This document shows positions 34,270-43,456 of a stretch of 64,000 nt of DNA, piece by piece. Both the position numbers and the translations under genes were made by a program. Under the pieces are notes generated by a model that was given only the letters and a program-made list of their open reading frames with translations, was not told the DNA's origin and ran no database searches. Position 1 is the first letter of the stretch; each line of letters opens with the position of its first letter. Origin of the DNA: Cnuella takakiae (lineage in GTDB: Bacteria; Bacteroidota; Bacteroidia; Chitinophagales; Chitinophagaceae); NCBI RefSeq assembly GCF_001953305.1, contig NZ_MTFE01000010.1, forward strand, positions 5,240,572-5,304,571, given 5' to 3'.

Positions 34270-34719
34270 TTAGTTTTCTGCTCCTACAAAACTGGAAAGC
34301 GGAGCGTCAATGGCTTCCATGGCCACCAGCGGGTTCCAGAAATCTACATAGCGGGTGATCTTTCCGTCCTGCGTAGTAGTTACTACGGAGATATACTTTT
34401 GGTGATAGGGCTTACCTGTGGCAAGGGCATGACCGTTACTGGTAAATTCAGCAATCACGAGTGTAGGTTCCTCTGTGGGATGGAAGTGCAGGTTTTCAAA
34501 GCTCACTTTGAAATGCTCCGGGAAGTTTTTCATGTACTCGTACAACTCTTTATTACCACTAACCTTTTGGGGAAAGTTTTTGGGACCATAAGGAAACTCG
34601 AGTACGCCGTCTTCAGTGAAAAGGTCTACCCATTCGCGGATGCGTCCTGAGGATAAATAATCAAGATGATGTTTAAATGCCTGTAGTGCCAGTCCTTTGA
34701 TTTGCGCTTTCGTGTTCAT
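34270..34719 (-). CDS. SnoaL-like/NTF2-fold protein
   Basis: 149 residues from ATG 34717-34719 (MNTKAQIKGLALQAF); an upstream in-frame Met would add 33 residues of AT-rich leader. NTF2-like fold: HHLDYLSSGRIREWVDLFTEDGVLEF, then FENLHFHPTEEPTLVIAEF and YHQKYISVVTTTQDGKITRYVDFWNPL. SnoaL relatives are isomerases, cyclases or dehydratases, with candidate Asp/His in the pocket; no substrate can be given. The gene probably shares a transcript with the AraC regulator downstream. Confidence 0.8.
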   Translation of the reverse strand: MNTKAQIKGLALQAFKHHLDYLSSGRIREWVDLFTEDGVLEFPYGPKNFPQKVSGNKELYEYMKNFPEHFKVSFENLHFHPTEEPTLVIAEFTSNGHALATGKPYHQKYISVVTTTQDGKITRYVDFWNPLVAMEAIDAPLSSFVGAEN

Positions 34720-35008
34720 AGTAATTTTATTTTTTGAGTGATTGTTTGTGAAAACAAAACTAGCGTCACAACAGGCCTGCGTTTTATCAACAATCAATCG
34801 ATGTTTCTGACAAATCAATCATGAAGGAAATATTCCGATTATAATCAGGTAATAATCTAAACTGTTAAGCTACCGTACCTTCGGGTATGAATAGGAAGCC
34901 GAAAACCTCAAGGCATTCCTGCTACTTGCCTCAGCAATCAGCCTGATCAGATAATTTTAAAACCCCATCTGGCCTAACGCATTGGTAAAAACTATCTTTA
35001 TACTTGAA

Positions 35009-36031
35009 ATGAAAAATGTCTCATTAAAAGATATTGCGTTAAAGGTAGGCACCTCTATTTCAACCGTTTCCTTAGTGCTGAACGGGAAGGGGAAAAAAGT
35101 ACGAATAAGCGATGCGCTGTCCCGGAAAATTAAAACGGTTGCAAAGAAGGAAGGTTATCATCCCAACAAAATGGCCATTGCACTCAGAACCGGGAAGTCG
35201 AATATAATCGGGCTGCTTGTGGATAATATCTCAGGTCATTTTTTTGCCGCCCTTGCTGAAGTCATCGAAAGGGAGGTGGATCACTATGGCTACAAGGTAA
35301 TTTATTGCAGCTCCGGCAATGAACTGCGAAAAGGCAAGGAACTGATCCGGCTGCTGCACCAGCACCAGGTGGATGGCTACATGATCATTCCGGTGGCTGG
35401 AATGGAAAAAGAGATCAGTGAGTTGGAAGAACACGGCAAACCAGTGGTTTTGCTAGACAGCTATTTTTCAAAAACGCAAAGCACCCATGTTCTTGTAGAC
35501 AATTATGGAGGTATAAGTACGGCCGTTACGCATCTGATTCAAAGAGGGTATCAAAAGATCGCCTTTGTGTACAACAACCTGGCAATGATCCAGATGAAAG
35601 AACGGAAACGGGCATTTTCAGACACCCTAAAACAAGCGGGCATAAAGACCGCACCGGAACTGATACTCAAAGTACCTCTCACAGATAACCGCCAGGAGCA
35701 GGTACTTAAAATCAAAACCTTTCTGGATGCAGCAAAACCGGAAGCCGTGCTCTTTGCCGCAAACTATCTTGGCGTGCAGGGGCTCGAAGCCATTCACAAC
35801 CTGCAGCTCAAAATACCCGATGATATTGGCGTGATCTGCTTTGACGACCATGAGTTATTCTCCTTGCACCAGCCTGCCATAACGGTTGTGCAACAACCCG
35901 TGCAGGAATTGGCTAAAACCGCCGTAGCCATCCTGATGGCAAAGCTGGGGCACGAAGAAACAACATCAAAAGAATCCGCTGAATTGCAGGCAACCTTTAT
36001 TGAACGGCAATCAACCACTTACAAAAAGTGA
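35009..36031 (+). CDS. LacI-family transcriptional regulator
   Basis: 340 residues from ATG 35009. DNA-binding domain: VSLKDIALKVGTSISTVSLVLNGKG (helix-turn-helix plus hinge). The periplasmic-binding-protein-like sensor follows (IGLLVDNISGHFFAALAEVIE, then FAANYLGVQGLEAI, ICFDDHELFSL). It is convergent with the GH92 cluster and is the obvious regulator of that polysaccharide locus. The susC promoter 12 kb away carries two LacI-type palindromes (48499-48532), consistent with control in trans over the operon. Effector: probably a mannose oligosaccharide (inference). Confidence 0.92.
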   Translation: MKNVSLKDIALKVGTSISTVSLVLNGKGKKVRISDALSRKIKTVAKKEGYHPNKMAIALRTGKSNIIGLLVDNISGHFFAALAEVIEREVDHYGYKVIYCSSGNELRKGKELIRLLHQHQVDGYMIIPVAGMEKEISELEEHGKPVVLLDSYFSKTQSTHVLVDNYGGISTAVTHLIQRGYQKIAFVYNNLAMIQMKERKRAFSDTLKQAGIKTAPELILKVPLTDNRQEQVLKIKTFLDAAKPEAVLFAANYLGVQGLEAIHNLQLKIPDDIGVICFDDHELFSLHQPAITVVQQPVQELAKTAVAILMAKLGHEETTSKESAELQATFIERQSTTYKK

Positions 36032-36190
36032 CCGGTCGTTTATCCGCAGAAAAGGCTTAGTTCACCTGTAACACGTAAGATCATAGCAATTCTTGGGTCC
36101 ACAAAACAGCTGTAGTTTACAAATACATCATTGTGTTGGAAGCAGAATAGCCGTTGGGAGTGATTTTTTGTAATCTGTCCCTATATAAAT

Positions 36191-38509
36191 TTATTTAAAC
36201 AAACTTTTGTTTGGTTGCGGGCCCATTACAAACACCAGCTTTCCTCCTTTCATCAGGTCGGCGTGGGCCAGTGAAGGCCGCTGCAACGCCACACCATTTA
36301 AAGTTACCTGCTGCACATACACGTTTGCATCGCTTTGGTTCTTTGCCTCCACCGAAAACGTTTTGCCGTTTTCCAACCTGATGGTAGCTGACTTTACCAA
36401 CGGACTGCCAACGGCATATGCACCCGAAGCTGGCGCCACGGGGTAAAAGCCTAAGGCACTGAAAATGTACCAGGCACTCATCTGCCCGCAGTCGTCGTTG
36501 CCGCCCAGACCATCCGTAGTAGGCTTGTACATTTTGGGAATGATCATTCGTATTTTTTCCTGTGTTTTCCAGGGTGTGTTCGTCCAGTTAAACAGATACG
36601 CCGCATGGTGCGAGGGTTCGTTGCCATGTACATAGTTGCCGATGATGCCATCACGGGTAACGTCTTCTGTTTCGGCAAAATACTTATCCGGCAGATCCAT
36701 GGTAAAAAGGGAATCAAGATGTACTGAAAAACGGTCCGGTCCACCCATCATCCGGATCATGTCTTCCGGGTTGTGCGGCACATACAGACTATAATTCCAA
36801 GAGTTTCCTTCAATGAATCCTGCCTGGTGGGTGTTCAGTACGTCAAATTCTTTCTTGAAGCTGCCATCGGCCAGGCGTGGGCGCATAAAAACGGTACTGG
36901 CATCGTACACGTTTTTGTAGTTCTGTGCCCGCTTGCTGAATTCATCATAGATGTCTTTACGGTTTAGCTTTTTTGCCATCTGCGCAATGCACCAGTCATC
37001 ATAGGCATATTCCAGCGTTTTTGACACCGAACTTCCACTCTTATCTTCCGGCACATAGCCCATTTTAATGTACCATTCTAAGCCTTCATATTGTTTATTC
37101 CGCGCGGTGGTTACGCATGCATCCAGCAAGGCATTTGCATCTGCACCCGCACTACCCTTCATCACTGCATCGGCAATCACCGGTACACTGTGGTAGCCGA
37201 TCATACACCAGTTTTCGTTAGCGTAATGACTCCATACGGGCAGCATATTGTGTGCACTTTGTTGGTAATGTGCCAGCATGGAGGTTACCATATCCTTGTT
37301 GCGTTGGGTGTTAAGGATGGTAAACAAGGGATGGAGCGCCCGGTACGTATCCCATAAGGAAAAGGTGGTGTAATTCGTAAATCCTCTTGCCGTATGAATA
37401 TTCTGGTCGAGGCCACGGTATTGTCCATCCACATCGCTGTACACCGTGGGGCTTAAAAACGCATGATACATGGCTGTATAAAAGTTCACCCTTTCGGTTT
37501 CGTTTATCGGATCGATATCCACTTTGCCCAGCATGCTGTTCCATTGCTCCTGGCCCTGCTTTTTCACTTTGTCAAAGTTCCAGTGTGGTATCTCCTGATT
37601 CATATTGCGCAGTGCGCCCGCCGTGCTTACCGGCGACAAAGCTACTTTCAACATTACCTGCTCACCATCCTTTACATCCATATCGAAGTGCGCCCTGAGC
37701 TGCCGGTCGATCATTTCCCGGAAGTTGTTGCGGATATTGAACTTACCCCAAAAGCCACGGTAGATATTGTTGCCGCCGGCATCGCGGTAGCCAAAGCTTT
37801 TGAACGGTTTCGAGAAAGCAATGGCGAAATAAACAGTACGGGTCTTGGCCCAGCCGTTTGTTTGCCTGTAACCGGTGATCAGCGTGTCATTTTCAACCCG
37901 GACGAAAGTCCACACGTTTTTGTTGGCGTGATTGTAAATACCTGAAACCAGGTCAAGAATAATATGTCCATCACCACCTTGCTGAAACGTATAGCGGTGC
38001 ATGCCTACACGGGTGGTGGTAGTCATTTCTGCGTTGATGTTGTGGTCATCCAGCTTCACCCGGTAGTAGTTGGGCGCTGCCGCCTCATTGCTGTGGGAAA
38101 ATGCCGACCGGAAGCCGGACGCAGGATCAGCAGCAACACCAGGGTTAAGCTGCAGGCTGCCCACCGTTGGCATCACCAAAATATCACCCAGATCAGAATG
38201 GCCGGTGCCGCTGAAATGTGTATGGCTGAAACCGACAATCGTTTTATCGGTGTACTGGTAGCCTGCACAATACTTGTACATATCCTTGTTGTACCGCCCG
38301 TTCACCTCGTATTGCAGGGTATCGGTATCCGGACTTAACTGAACCGCTCCAAAGGGTACCGTGGCACCGGGATAAGTATGGCCCATCTTTTCGGTTCCGA
38401 TCAACGGATTAACATATTGAACGTAATTTTTGCCGCTTTGCTGGGCTTGTGCGGTTAATGCACAACTGGCGGAAAAAAGAAATACACTTTTAAGCATTAT
38501 TTTTTTCAT
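36191..38509 (-). CDS. GH92 alpha-mannosidase
   Basis: 772 residues with a signal peptide (SVFLFSASCALTAQA). The GH92 family is clear: YVNPLIGTEKMGHTYPGATVPFG, then FWDTYR-type region (SLWDTYRALHPLF), and the catalytic-acid motif HGNEPSHHA with Glu631; the carboxylate motif GNDDCGQMSAWY near residue 680 completes the active site. GH92 enzymes are calcium-dependent exo-alpha-mannosidases acting on N-glycans or yeast mannan. The gene ends the operon, 8 bp after a lipoprotein gene. Start at the first Met. Confidence 0.93.
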   Translation of the reverse strand: MKKIMLKSVFLFSASCALTAQAQQSGKNYVQYVNPLIGTEKMGHTYPGATVPFGAVQLSPDTDTLQYEVNGRYNKDMYKYCAGYQYTDKTIVGFSHTHFSGTGHSDLGDILVMPTVGSLQLNPGVAADPASGFRSAFSHSNEAAAPNYYRVKLDDHNINAEMTTTTRVGMHRYTFQQGGDGHIILDLVSGIYNHANKNVWTFVRVENDTLITGYRQTNGWAKTRTVYFAIAFSKPFKSFGYRDAGGNNIYRGFWGKFNIRNNFREMIDRQLRAHFDMDVKDGEQVMLKVALSPVSTAGALRNMNQEIPHWNFDKVKKQGQEQWNSMLGKVDIDPINETERVNFYTAMYHAFLSPTVYSDVDGQYRGLDQNIHTARGFTNYTTFSLWDTYRALHPLFTILNTQRNKDMVTSMLAHYQQSAHNMLPVWSHYANENWCMIGYHSVPVIADAVMKGSAGADANALLDACVTTARNKQYEGLEWYIKMGYVPEDKSGSSVSKTLEYAYDDWCIAQMAKKLNRKDIYDEFSKRAQNYKNVYDASTVFMRPRLADGSFKKEFDVLNTHQAGFIEGNSWNYSLYVPHNPEDMIRMMGGPDRFSVHLDSLFTMDLPDKYFAETEDVTRDGIIGNYVHGNEPSHHAAYLFNWTNTPWKTQEKIRMIIPKMYKPTTDGLGGNDDCGQMSAWYIFSALGFYPVAPASGAYAVGSPLVKSATIRLENGKTFSVEAKNQSDANVYVQQVTLNGVALQRPSLAHADLMKGGKLVFVMGPQPNKSLFK

Positions 38510-38517
38510 GGTCTGTT

Positions 38518-39219
38518 TTATCGTGTCTTCGACAAATCGCTTGTGCGCACTTTTGATGCCATCACACTTTCTTTGCAGGCCTGCACCTGGTTCTTCAACA
38601 AATTGTCTTCTTCAGGATGGTCCAGTAGGCCGGAAGTATCTACGGCGCCCTTGCTATAGACACCATATTGGGTATAGCTAAACGCTGCTTCCTTTAGGTT
38701 TGTCACTTTTCCATTTACAATATTAATGGGCTTCACATATTGCACACCCATGCCTTTGATGATAATGACCGGCTGATCTTGCCGCCGGTTTTGTAGTGTT
38801 GTATTGCCCTTGTCCTCGTATTGTTTTTCTCCCTTGCCGTCTGTTGTGTATCCGGGTGTCCTATCAATCACCTGCTTGATTTCCTGGCGGACACCCGTTG
38901 AATCTTCAAAATAGTAAGCTGACCCAGTTCGGTTGTAAGGACTTTCTTTTTCATTTAAAATAAGCAGCCCATTTTTTGGAAAACGAAATACAGAGTGGCC
39001 ATTTTCGATATCCGGTCGCCCGCCACATGCTTCATCATACACTATGGTGAGCGATCCCTCAAATCCAGCCGGGATCAGGAAAACAGGCAAGGATGTATTA
39101 TCTGTTTCCAACCCTTTAGGTGAACTGCAGCCGACTAATATCAGTACAGCCATGAACAAAAAAAACAAAGGATCTTTTGCCTGTCTGTTGTTGTATGTAA
39201 GTGCGGAATATTGTTTCAT
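38518..39219 (-). CDS. PUL-associated lipoprotein of unknown family
   Basis: 233 residues. A lipobox (LILVGCSSP, Cys near residue 31) after an N-terminal hydrophobic stretch. The mature part starts with FLIPAGFEGSLTIVYDEACGG, a beta-rich domain resembling the DUF6843 type (low confidence), and has a helical C-terminus. It lies between the two GH92 genes (8 bp before one, 132 bp after the other) and is likely a surface accessory protein. Function unknown; no catalytic motif visible. Confidence 0.65.
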   Translation of the reverse strand: MKQYSALTYNNRQAKDPLFFLFMAVLILVGCSSPKGLETDNTSLPVFLIPAGFEGSLTIVYDEACGGRPDIENGHSVFRFPKNGLLILNEKESPYNRTGSAYYFEDSTGVRQEIKQVIDRTPGYTTDGKGEKQYEDKGNTTLQNRRQDQPVIIIKGMGVQYVKPINIVNGKVTNLKEAAFSYTQYGVYSKGAVDTSGLLDHPEEDNLLKNQVQACKESVMASKVRTSDLSKTR

Positions 39220-39245
39220 AAGCAGTTTTTTGGTTATAAAAAAAG

Positions 39246-39270
39246 CCGCAGGCAGACGAACTGCCCGCGG
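39246..39270. terminator. intercistronic hairpin in the GH92 operon
   Basis: CCGCAGGCAG pairs with CTGCCCGCGG (one mismatch) over a 5 nt loop between GH92-2 and the lipoprotein gene. No T tail in the operon direction, so an attenuator or mRNA-stabilising hairpin is more likely than a full terminator. Confidence 0.4.
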
Positions 39271-39351
39271 GGAGCTAACGATTGCTGTGTGAGAAGATAT
39301 TTCTAAGCAGGAATTGGCACCTTCAAAAGGTAACCGGCATTTTTTTTCTGC

Positions 39352-42309
39352 TTATCGAATCGCCGGATTGGCAACATATTCCTGCCACAAGGCATCCACG
39401 TTTTTGCCTGTTAACTCTGTCCAGGTGGCATCGGAATAGGTTTTCCTCCGGGCAGCCTGGTCGAGCAACTGCACGAAATCTTTATTGTATCGTTGCGTAA
39501 TCCACACAAAAAAGCGGGCAGTGATCCGGTAGGCGCTTGTGTACTTATGGTCTGGTTTCAGATCGGGCATGCTCCAGCTGGCTTTTGCATTATTGAACCC
39601 TTCCGTAGCCCTTACATAATCAGCGATCCCTTCTGTTACCCACCCCGGCACGCCGCGGTAGCCATAGCCCTGTACCAGGTGCATGGTTTCGTGGGTCACC
39701 ACATCAAGGTCTTCGGGGTTCTTATCAAACCAGGCAGGATTAAACCGCACGGTGGAACCACCGGCTTCCGCCACACCGGAATAGGAAGGGTCAATAAAGA
39801 ACGTAACCGTCTTCGGGCTTTCGCTGTTGTATTTGGCAATAAGCTTTGGATACTGCATGAAATAGGCATCCACCAGCCGGTTTTTCAATGCCGGGGCAAT
39901 GGTATTTTCCTGGTCCTGAAAGATGAGCGTGAGCCCTGCTTTCGAAATGGTATCAGGCTGGCTATAAGTAGTAGTGTTAGCAGCAGGCTTGATGTCCTTT
40001 ACACTGTTGTACATCTCCACATCGTCTTTCGAAAAGGAATAGGGAGCCGCCGCTTCATCGGTGCCCCTTGTCTTGTTTGGAGTGGCCGACATTACAAAAT
40101 TGATTACCCCTCCTTTTTGCAGTTCATCGTGCGGCAGCCAGTTCTTGTTCCACAATTTGCCGTTGAAGGTTACGCTTTGCACGTACCTGTTCGCATCTGA
40201 ATTATTGGTTGCATGGATCACCAGCTGCTTTCCGTTCTGCAACGACACTGTTATCTTTTTAAACAGGGGAGCACCGAGGACATACTGGTTGGTACCAGGC
40301 GTAACGGGGTAAAAGCCCATCGCTGAAAACACATACCAGGCCGAGGTTTGGCCGTTGTCTTCATCGCCGCAGTACCCATCGGGTGTGGCCTTGTACAGGC
40401 GGTTCAAACTTTCGCGTACCCAGTACTGTGTCTTCCAGGGCTGGCCGCCATAGTTGTACAGGTAGATCATGTGCTGGATAGGCTGGTTGCCATGGGCATA
40501 CTGGCCCATGCCTGCAATCTGCATTTCGCGGATTTCGTGGATAACCCCGCCATAGCCGCTTTCATCAAACAGCGGCGGCTGGGAAAACACCGAATCGAGC
40601 ATACCTACAAAAGCAGTGTTTCCGCCCATGAGGTTGCGCAGGCCGGCTATGTCCTGGAAAACGCTCCACGAGTAGTGCCAGCTGTTGCCTTCGGTAAAAG
40701 CATCCCCCCACTTGAGCGGATTGAAAGGGCTAACAAATTCGCCGGTCGCTTTTCTGGGACGCATCAGTTTATGTGCAGGATCAAACAGGTTGCGGTAGTT
40801 GAGCGCCCTGCCTGCATACAGCGCCAGTTCTTCCTTTGGCCTGCCCAGGGCTTTGCCCAACTGGTAAATGGTAAAGTCGTCGTAGGCATATTCGAGTGTG
40901 CGGGCGGCGTTTTCATTTACCCGCATATCGTAAGGCACATATCCCAGCTTGTTGTAATGACGTACGCCGGCACGGCCAACTGCCTGTATCGGGCCTTCGT
41001 TGTTGGCGCCATGCAGCAAGGCCTCGTACAGGGTGTTGATGTCATAACCCCGCAGTCCCTTGATATAGGCATCAGCCACTACCGATGCCGAGTTGTTGCC
41101 AATCATAATATTGGCATAGCCGGGGCTACTCCACTCGGGCAGCCATCCGCCCTCCTTATAATCATTCAGCAAGCCTTCCTGCATTTCGCGGTTGATAGCA
41201 GGAAATGCGAAGTTGAGAAAAGGATACAGGGCACGGAATGTATCCCAGAAACCGGTACCTGCAAACATATACCCGGGCTTTACATCGCCGGTGTAGGGAC
41301 TCCAGTGTACCCTATTACCGGCAGCATCATACTCATACATCTTGTGCGGGAACTGGAGCGCCCGGTACAAACAGGAATAAAAGGTACGCGTCTGGTCAAC
41401 GGTGCCCCCTTCGGCCAGCAATTTCGACAACTGTGTATTCCAGGCGGCTTTGGCTTTGCGGCTGGTGGCATCAAAGTCGTCGGCTGCCAGCTCTTTTTTC
41501 AAATTGAGTTCGGCCTGCTCGATACTGATAAAAGACGAAGCTACCTTGAGGTGTACTTTTTCACCCTTGGAGGTTTTAAAGCCAACAACGGCCCCTGCAT
41601 GGCTAGCCGTCGTTTCAAGCGAGTCGGCTACAAGGCCTTTATCATTCCAGGGCCGCGAAAGGGTAAATTCCTTATCGAGATAAATAACAAAGTAATTTTT
41701 GAAATTCTTCAGCGGGCCACGGCTGTACCGTGTACTATAGCCCACAATCTTGCGCTCGGCAGGAACCAGTTTTACATACGAGCCGCGGTCAAAGGCATCG
41801 ATGACGATAAAAGAACTGTCGGCCTTTGGAAAGGTAAACCGGAACTGCGCTGCCCGCTCTGTGGGTGTGATCTCGGTAGTGACGTCAGCATCAGCAAGGT
41901 AAAGGCTGTAGTAATAGGGTTTCGACACTTCGGCCTTGTGCGAAAACCAGCTGGCGCGGTCGTCTTCCCGGTACTTCAATTTGCCGGTAACCGGCATGAT
42001 TGAAAACTGGCCATAGTCATTCATCCAGGGCGAAGGCTGGTGGGTTTGTTTGAAACCACGCACTTTATCCGATGCATATGTGTAGGCCCAGCCATCACCC
42101 ATCTTGCCGGTTTGCGGCGTCCAGAAGTTCATGCCCCAGGGCACACAAATGGAGGGATAGGTATTGCCGTTAGATAAGCTTGGTTTGGAGTCGGTACCCA
42201 TCAGCGGGTTCACCCACTCCACGGGGTCTGTTACCTTGTTGACCATCTGCCCGCATGCAACTGCAACTGCAGCAAAAGAGCAGAAGACCAGAAATATTTT
42301 TTTCATCAT
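39352..42309 (-). CDS. GH92-family hydrolase fused to a basic-secretory-protein peptidase
   Basis: 985 residues. N-terminal export signal (FLVFCSFAAVAVACGQ, possibly a lipobox). Residues about 30-760 are GH92 (WVNPLMGTDSKPSLSNGNTYP, FWDTFRALYPFL, GDEDNGQTSAWYVF). The usual catalytic-acid Glu is replaced: HGNQPIQH with Gln609. Residues about 780-985 are a basic-secretory-protein (BSP) peptidase domain with the zinc motif HETMH (873-877) and the conserved GWVTEGIADYVRATEG. The fusion is unusual. In GH92 members that cleave mannose-1-phosphate diesters, Gln at this position is known, so phosphomannan activity is a reasonable guess. Upstream gene 168 bp away; same operon. Confidence 0.87.
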   Translation of the reverse strand: MMKKIFLVFCSFAAVAVACGQMVNKVTDPVEWVNPLMGTDSKPSLSNGNTYPSICVPWGMNFWTPQTGKMGDGWAYTYASDKVRGFKQTHQPSPWMNDYGQFSIMPVTGKLKYREDDRASWFSHKAEVSKPYYYSLYLADADVTTEITPTERAAQFRFTFPKADSSFIVIDAFDRGSYVKLVPAERKIVGYSTRYSRGPLKNFKNYFVIYLDKEFTLSRPWNDKGLVADSLETTASHAGAVVGFKTSKGEKVHLKVASSFISIEQAELNLKKELAADDFDATSRKAKAAWNTQLSKLLAEGGTVDQTRTFYSCLYRALQFPHKMYEYDAAGNRVHWSPYTGDVKPGYMFAGTGFWDTFRALYPFLNFAFPAINREMQEGLLNDYKEGGWLPEWSSPGYANIMIGNNSASVVADAYIKGLRGYDINTLYEALLHGANNEGPIQAVGRAGVRHYNKLGYVPYDMRVNENAARTLEYAYDDFTIYQLGKALGRPKEELALYAGRALNYRNLFDPAHKLMRPRKATGEFVSPFNPLKWGDAFTEGNSWHYSWSVFQDIAGLRNLMGGNTAFVGMLDSVFSQPPLFDESGYGGVIHEIREMQIAGMGQYAHGNQPIQHMIYLYNYGGQPWKTQYWVRESLNRLYKATPDGYCGDEDNGQTSAWYVFSAMGFYPVTPGTNQYVLGAPLFKKITVSLQNGKQLVIHATNNSDANRYVQSVTFNGKLWNKNWLPHDELQKGGVINFVMSATPNKTRGTDEAAAPYSFSKDDVEMYNSVKDIKPAANTTTYSQPDTISKAGLTLIFQDQENTIAPALKNRLVDAYFMQYPKLIAKYNSESPKTVTFFIDPSYSGVAEAGGSTVRFNPAWFDKNPEDLDVVTHETMHLVQGYGYRGVPGWVTEGIADYVRATEGFNNAKASWSMPDLKPDHKYTSAYRITARFFVWITQRYNKDFVQLLDQAARRKTYSDATWTELTGKNVDALWQEYVANPAIR

Positions 42310-42407
42310 AAAATTTTAATAGGCACCTCCTGGAACAGGTGGCACCCAGGCATTCACAATTGTAACCGGCAGATCAGCGCAGCCATTCGCTTATTGCTGT
42401 TTGCATG

Positions 42408-42440
42408 AAGAGCCCCGGCTGGTAGCCGGAGCTCTTTTTT
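42408..42440. terminator. intercistronic GC-rich hairpin
   Basis: AGAGCCCCGGC pairs with GCCGGAGCTCT over TGGTA, with T7 on the + strand. In the direction of the operon the T run is upstream, so it may attenuate rather than end transcription. It separates the SusC-SusD-DUF1735 part from the GH92 part. Confidence 0.5.
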
Positions 42441-42477
42441 TGGTTTTCACGGATAAGGGATAATAGGTCATTACGCT

Positions 42478-43428
42478 TTATTCATAACGGATCAGGCGCC
42501 ACTCGGACAGCTGAAACAAGCTTTCGCCGTTATTGGCCGTAAGAAATATGCGGTAGTGCGTGTACAATCCGGTCATCGTTGCTGGCAGCTCAAAACGCCT
42601 GGTTTGATTGCGGGCACTGAAAAATTCGTCTACACGGGTATCCAGAACCGTCCATGTATTGCCGTCTTTGGAACCCTGTAGGGTCCAGCTTTTGGGATCG
42701 CGGCCCGGAGCATCGTTGGCCGATGTAAGGGTGTAGGCCCCGATGTTTACAGGTGCTGCAAACTGAAGCTGGAACCAGCCGGCGGGGTTGAATCCAAAAT
42801 ACAGGAACTTGGAGCTGGTATTGTTGTCGGTAAGCTTCAATGAGCCTTCTTCAGCTGTTGCACCACTCGGGTTTTCATTACTTACTGTAAGCGTACCCTG
42901 GCCTGTTATGTCTACCGACTTGCGCAGGATGGTGTCGAAGCGGAAGTAAGTGGTTTGTAAAGCAGGATTGATGGCGCCACTGCTGCTGGCGGTTAAACTA
43001 ACGGGCAGCATATAACGGACGCCGAAACGCATCTTGCTGGACGAAACGTTAAGCACCAGGGGGTTCGATGAAGTGCTTTTTGCAGCAATTACCGAGTTGA
43101 GGCCGGAAAGTACATACACGCTGTCGGGCAGTACCTGGTAATTGGTACCGTTGCGGGCATTATAAGCGGCCACCAGTCCTGTATCCAGCTTGAAGTTGAC
43201 ATTGATATCCTGGCCGGAATACTTTAAGCCGCCATAGGCTGCACCAAACGCCACTTCCTGCGCGTTGGGAGATAACTGCAAATTGATGATGCCTCTGCTG
43301 CCTGACGCCTGTGGCATGTAAACGGAACCTTCGTTGGGCAATGTCACATCTTCCGGCTTGTTGCAACTGAGCACCATACAAGCGGCAGCCAACAGCACAC
43401 TAAGAGGAAAAAATTTATTATGCTTCAT
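42478..43428 (-). CDS. DUF1735-type surface lipoprotein with discoidin-like domain
   Basis: 316 residues from ATG 43426-43428; an upstream Met adds seven. Lipobox MVLSCNKPED. First part is a DUF1735/BT_3987-like domain (VAFGAAYGGLKYSGQDINVNF, YMLPVSLTAS); the C-terminal part (residues about 180-316) is F5/8 type C (discoidin-like) with WFQLQFAAPVNIGAYTLTSAND and DPKSWTLQGSKDGNTWTVLD. Such proteins bind glycans at the cell surface next to SusD. Position directly after SusD, 29 bp away, supports that role. Confidence 0.87.
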   Translation of the reverse strand: MKHNKFFPLSVLLAAACMVLSCNKPEDVTLPNEGSVYMPQASGSRGIINLQLSPNAQEVAFGAAYGGLKYSGQDINVNFKLDTGLVAAYNARNGTNYQVLPDSVYVLSGLNSVIAAKSTSSNPLVLNVSSSKMRFGVRYMLPVSLTASSSGAINPALQTTYFRFDTILRKSVDITGQGTLTVSNENPSGATAEEGSLKLTDNNTSSKFLYFGFNPAGWFQLQFAAPVNIGAYTLTSANDAPGRDPKSWTLQGSKDGNTWTVLDTRVDEFFSARNQTRRFELPATMTGLYTHYRIFLTANNGESLFQLSEWRLIRYE

Positions 43429-43456
43429 TATTATCGTTGTTCGTAACATTAAAAAT

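Noticed and set aside
39493-42003. Long open frames opposite the GH92 and SusC/SusD genes
   Set aside because: These are antisense shadows of strongly coding genes; no family resemblance and poor start context.
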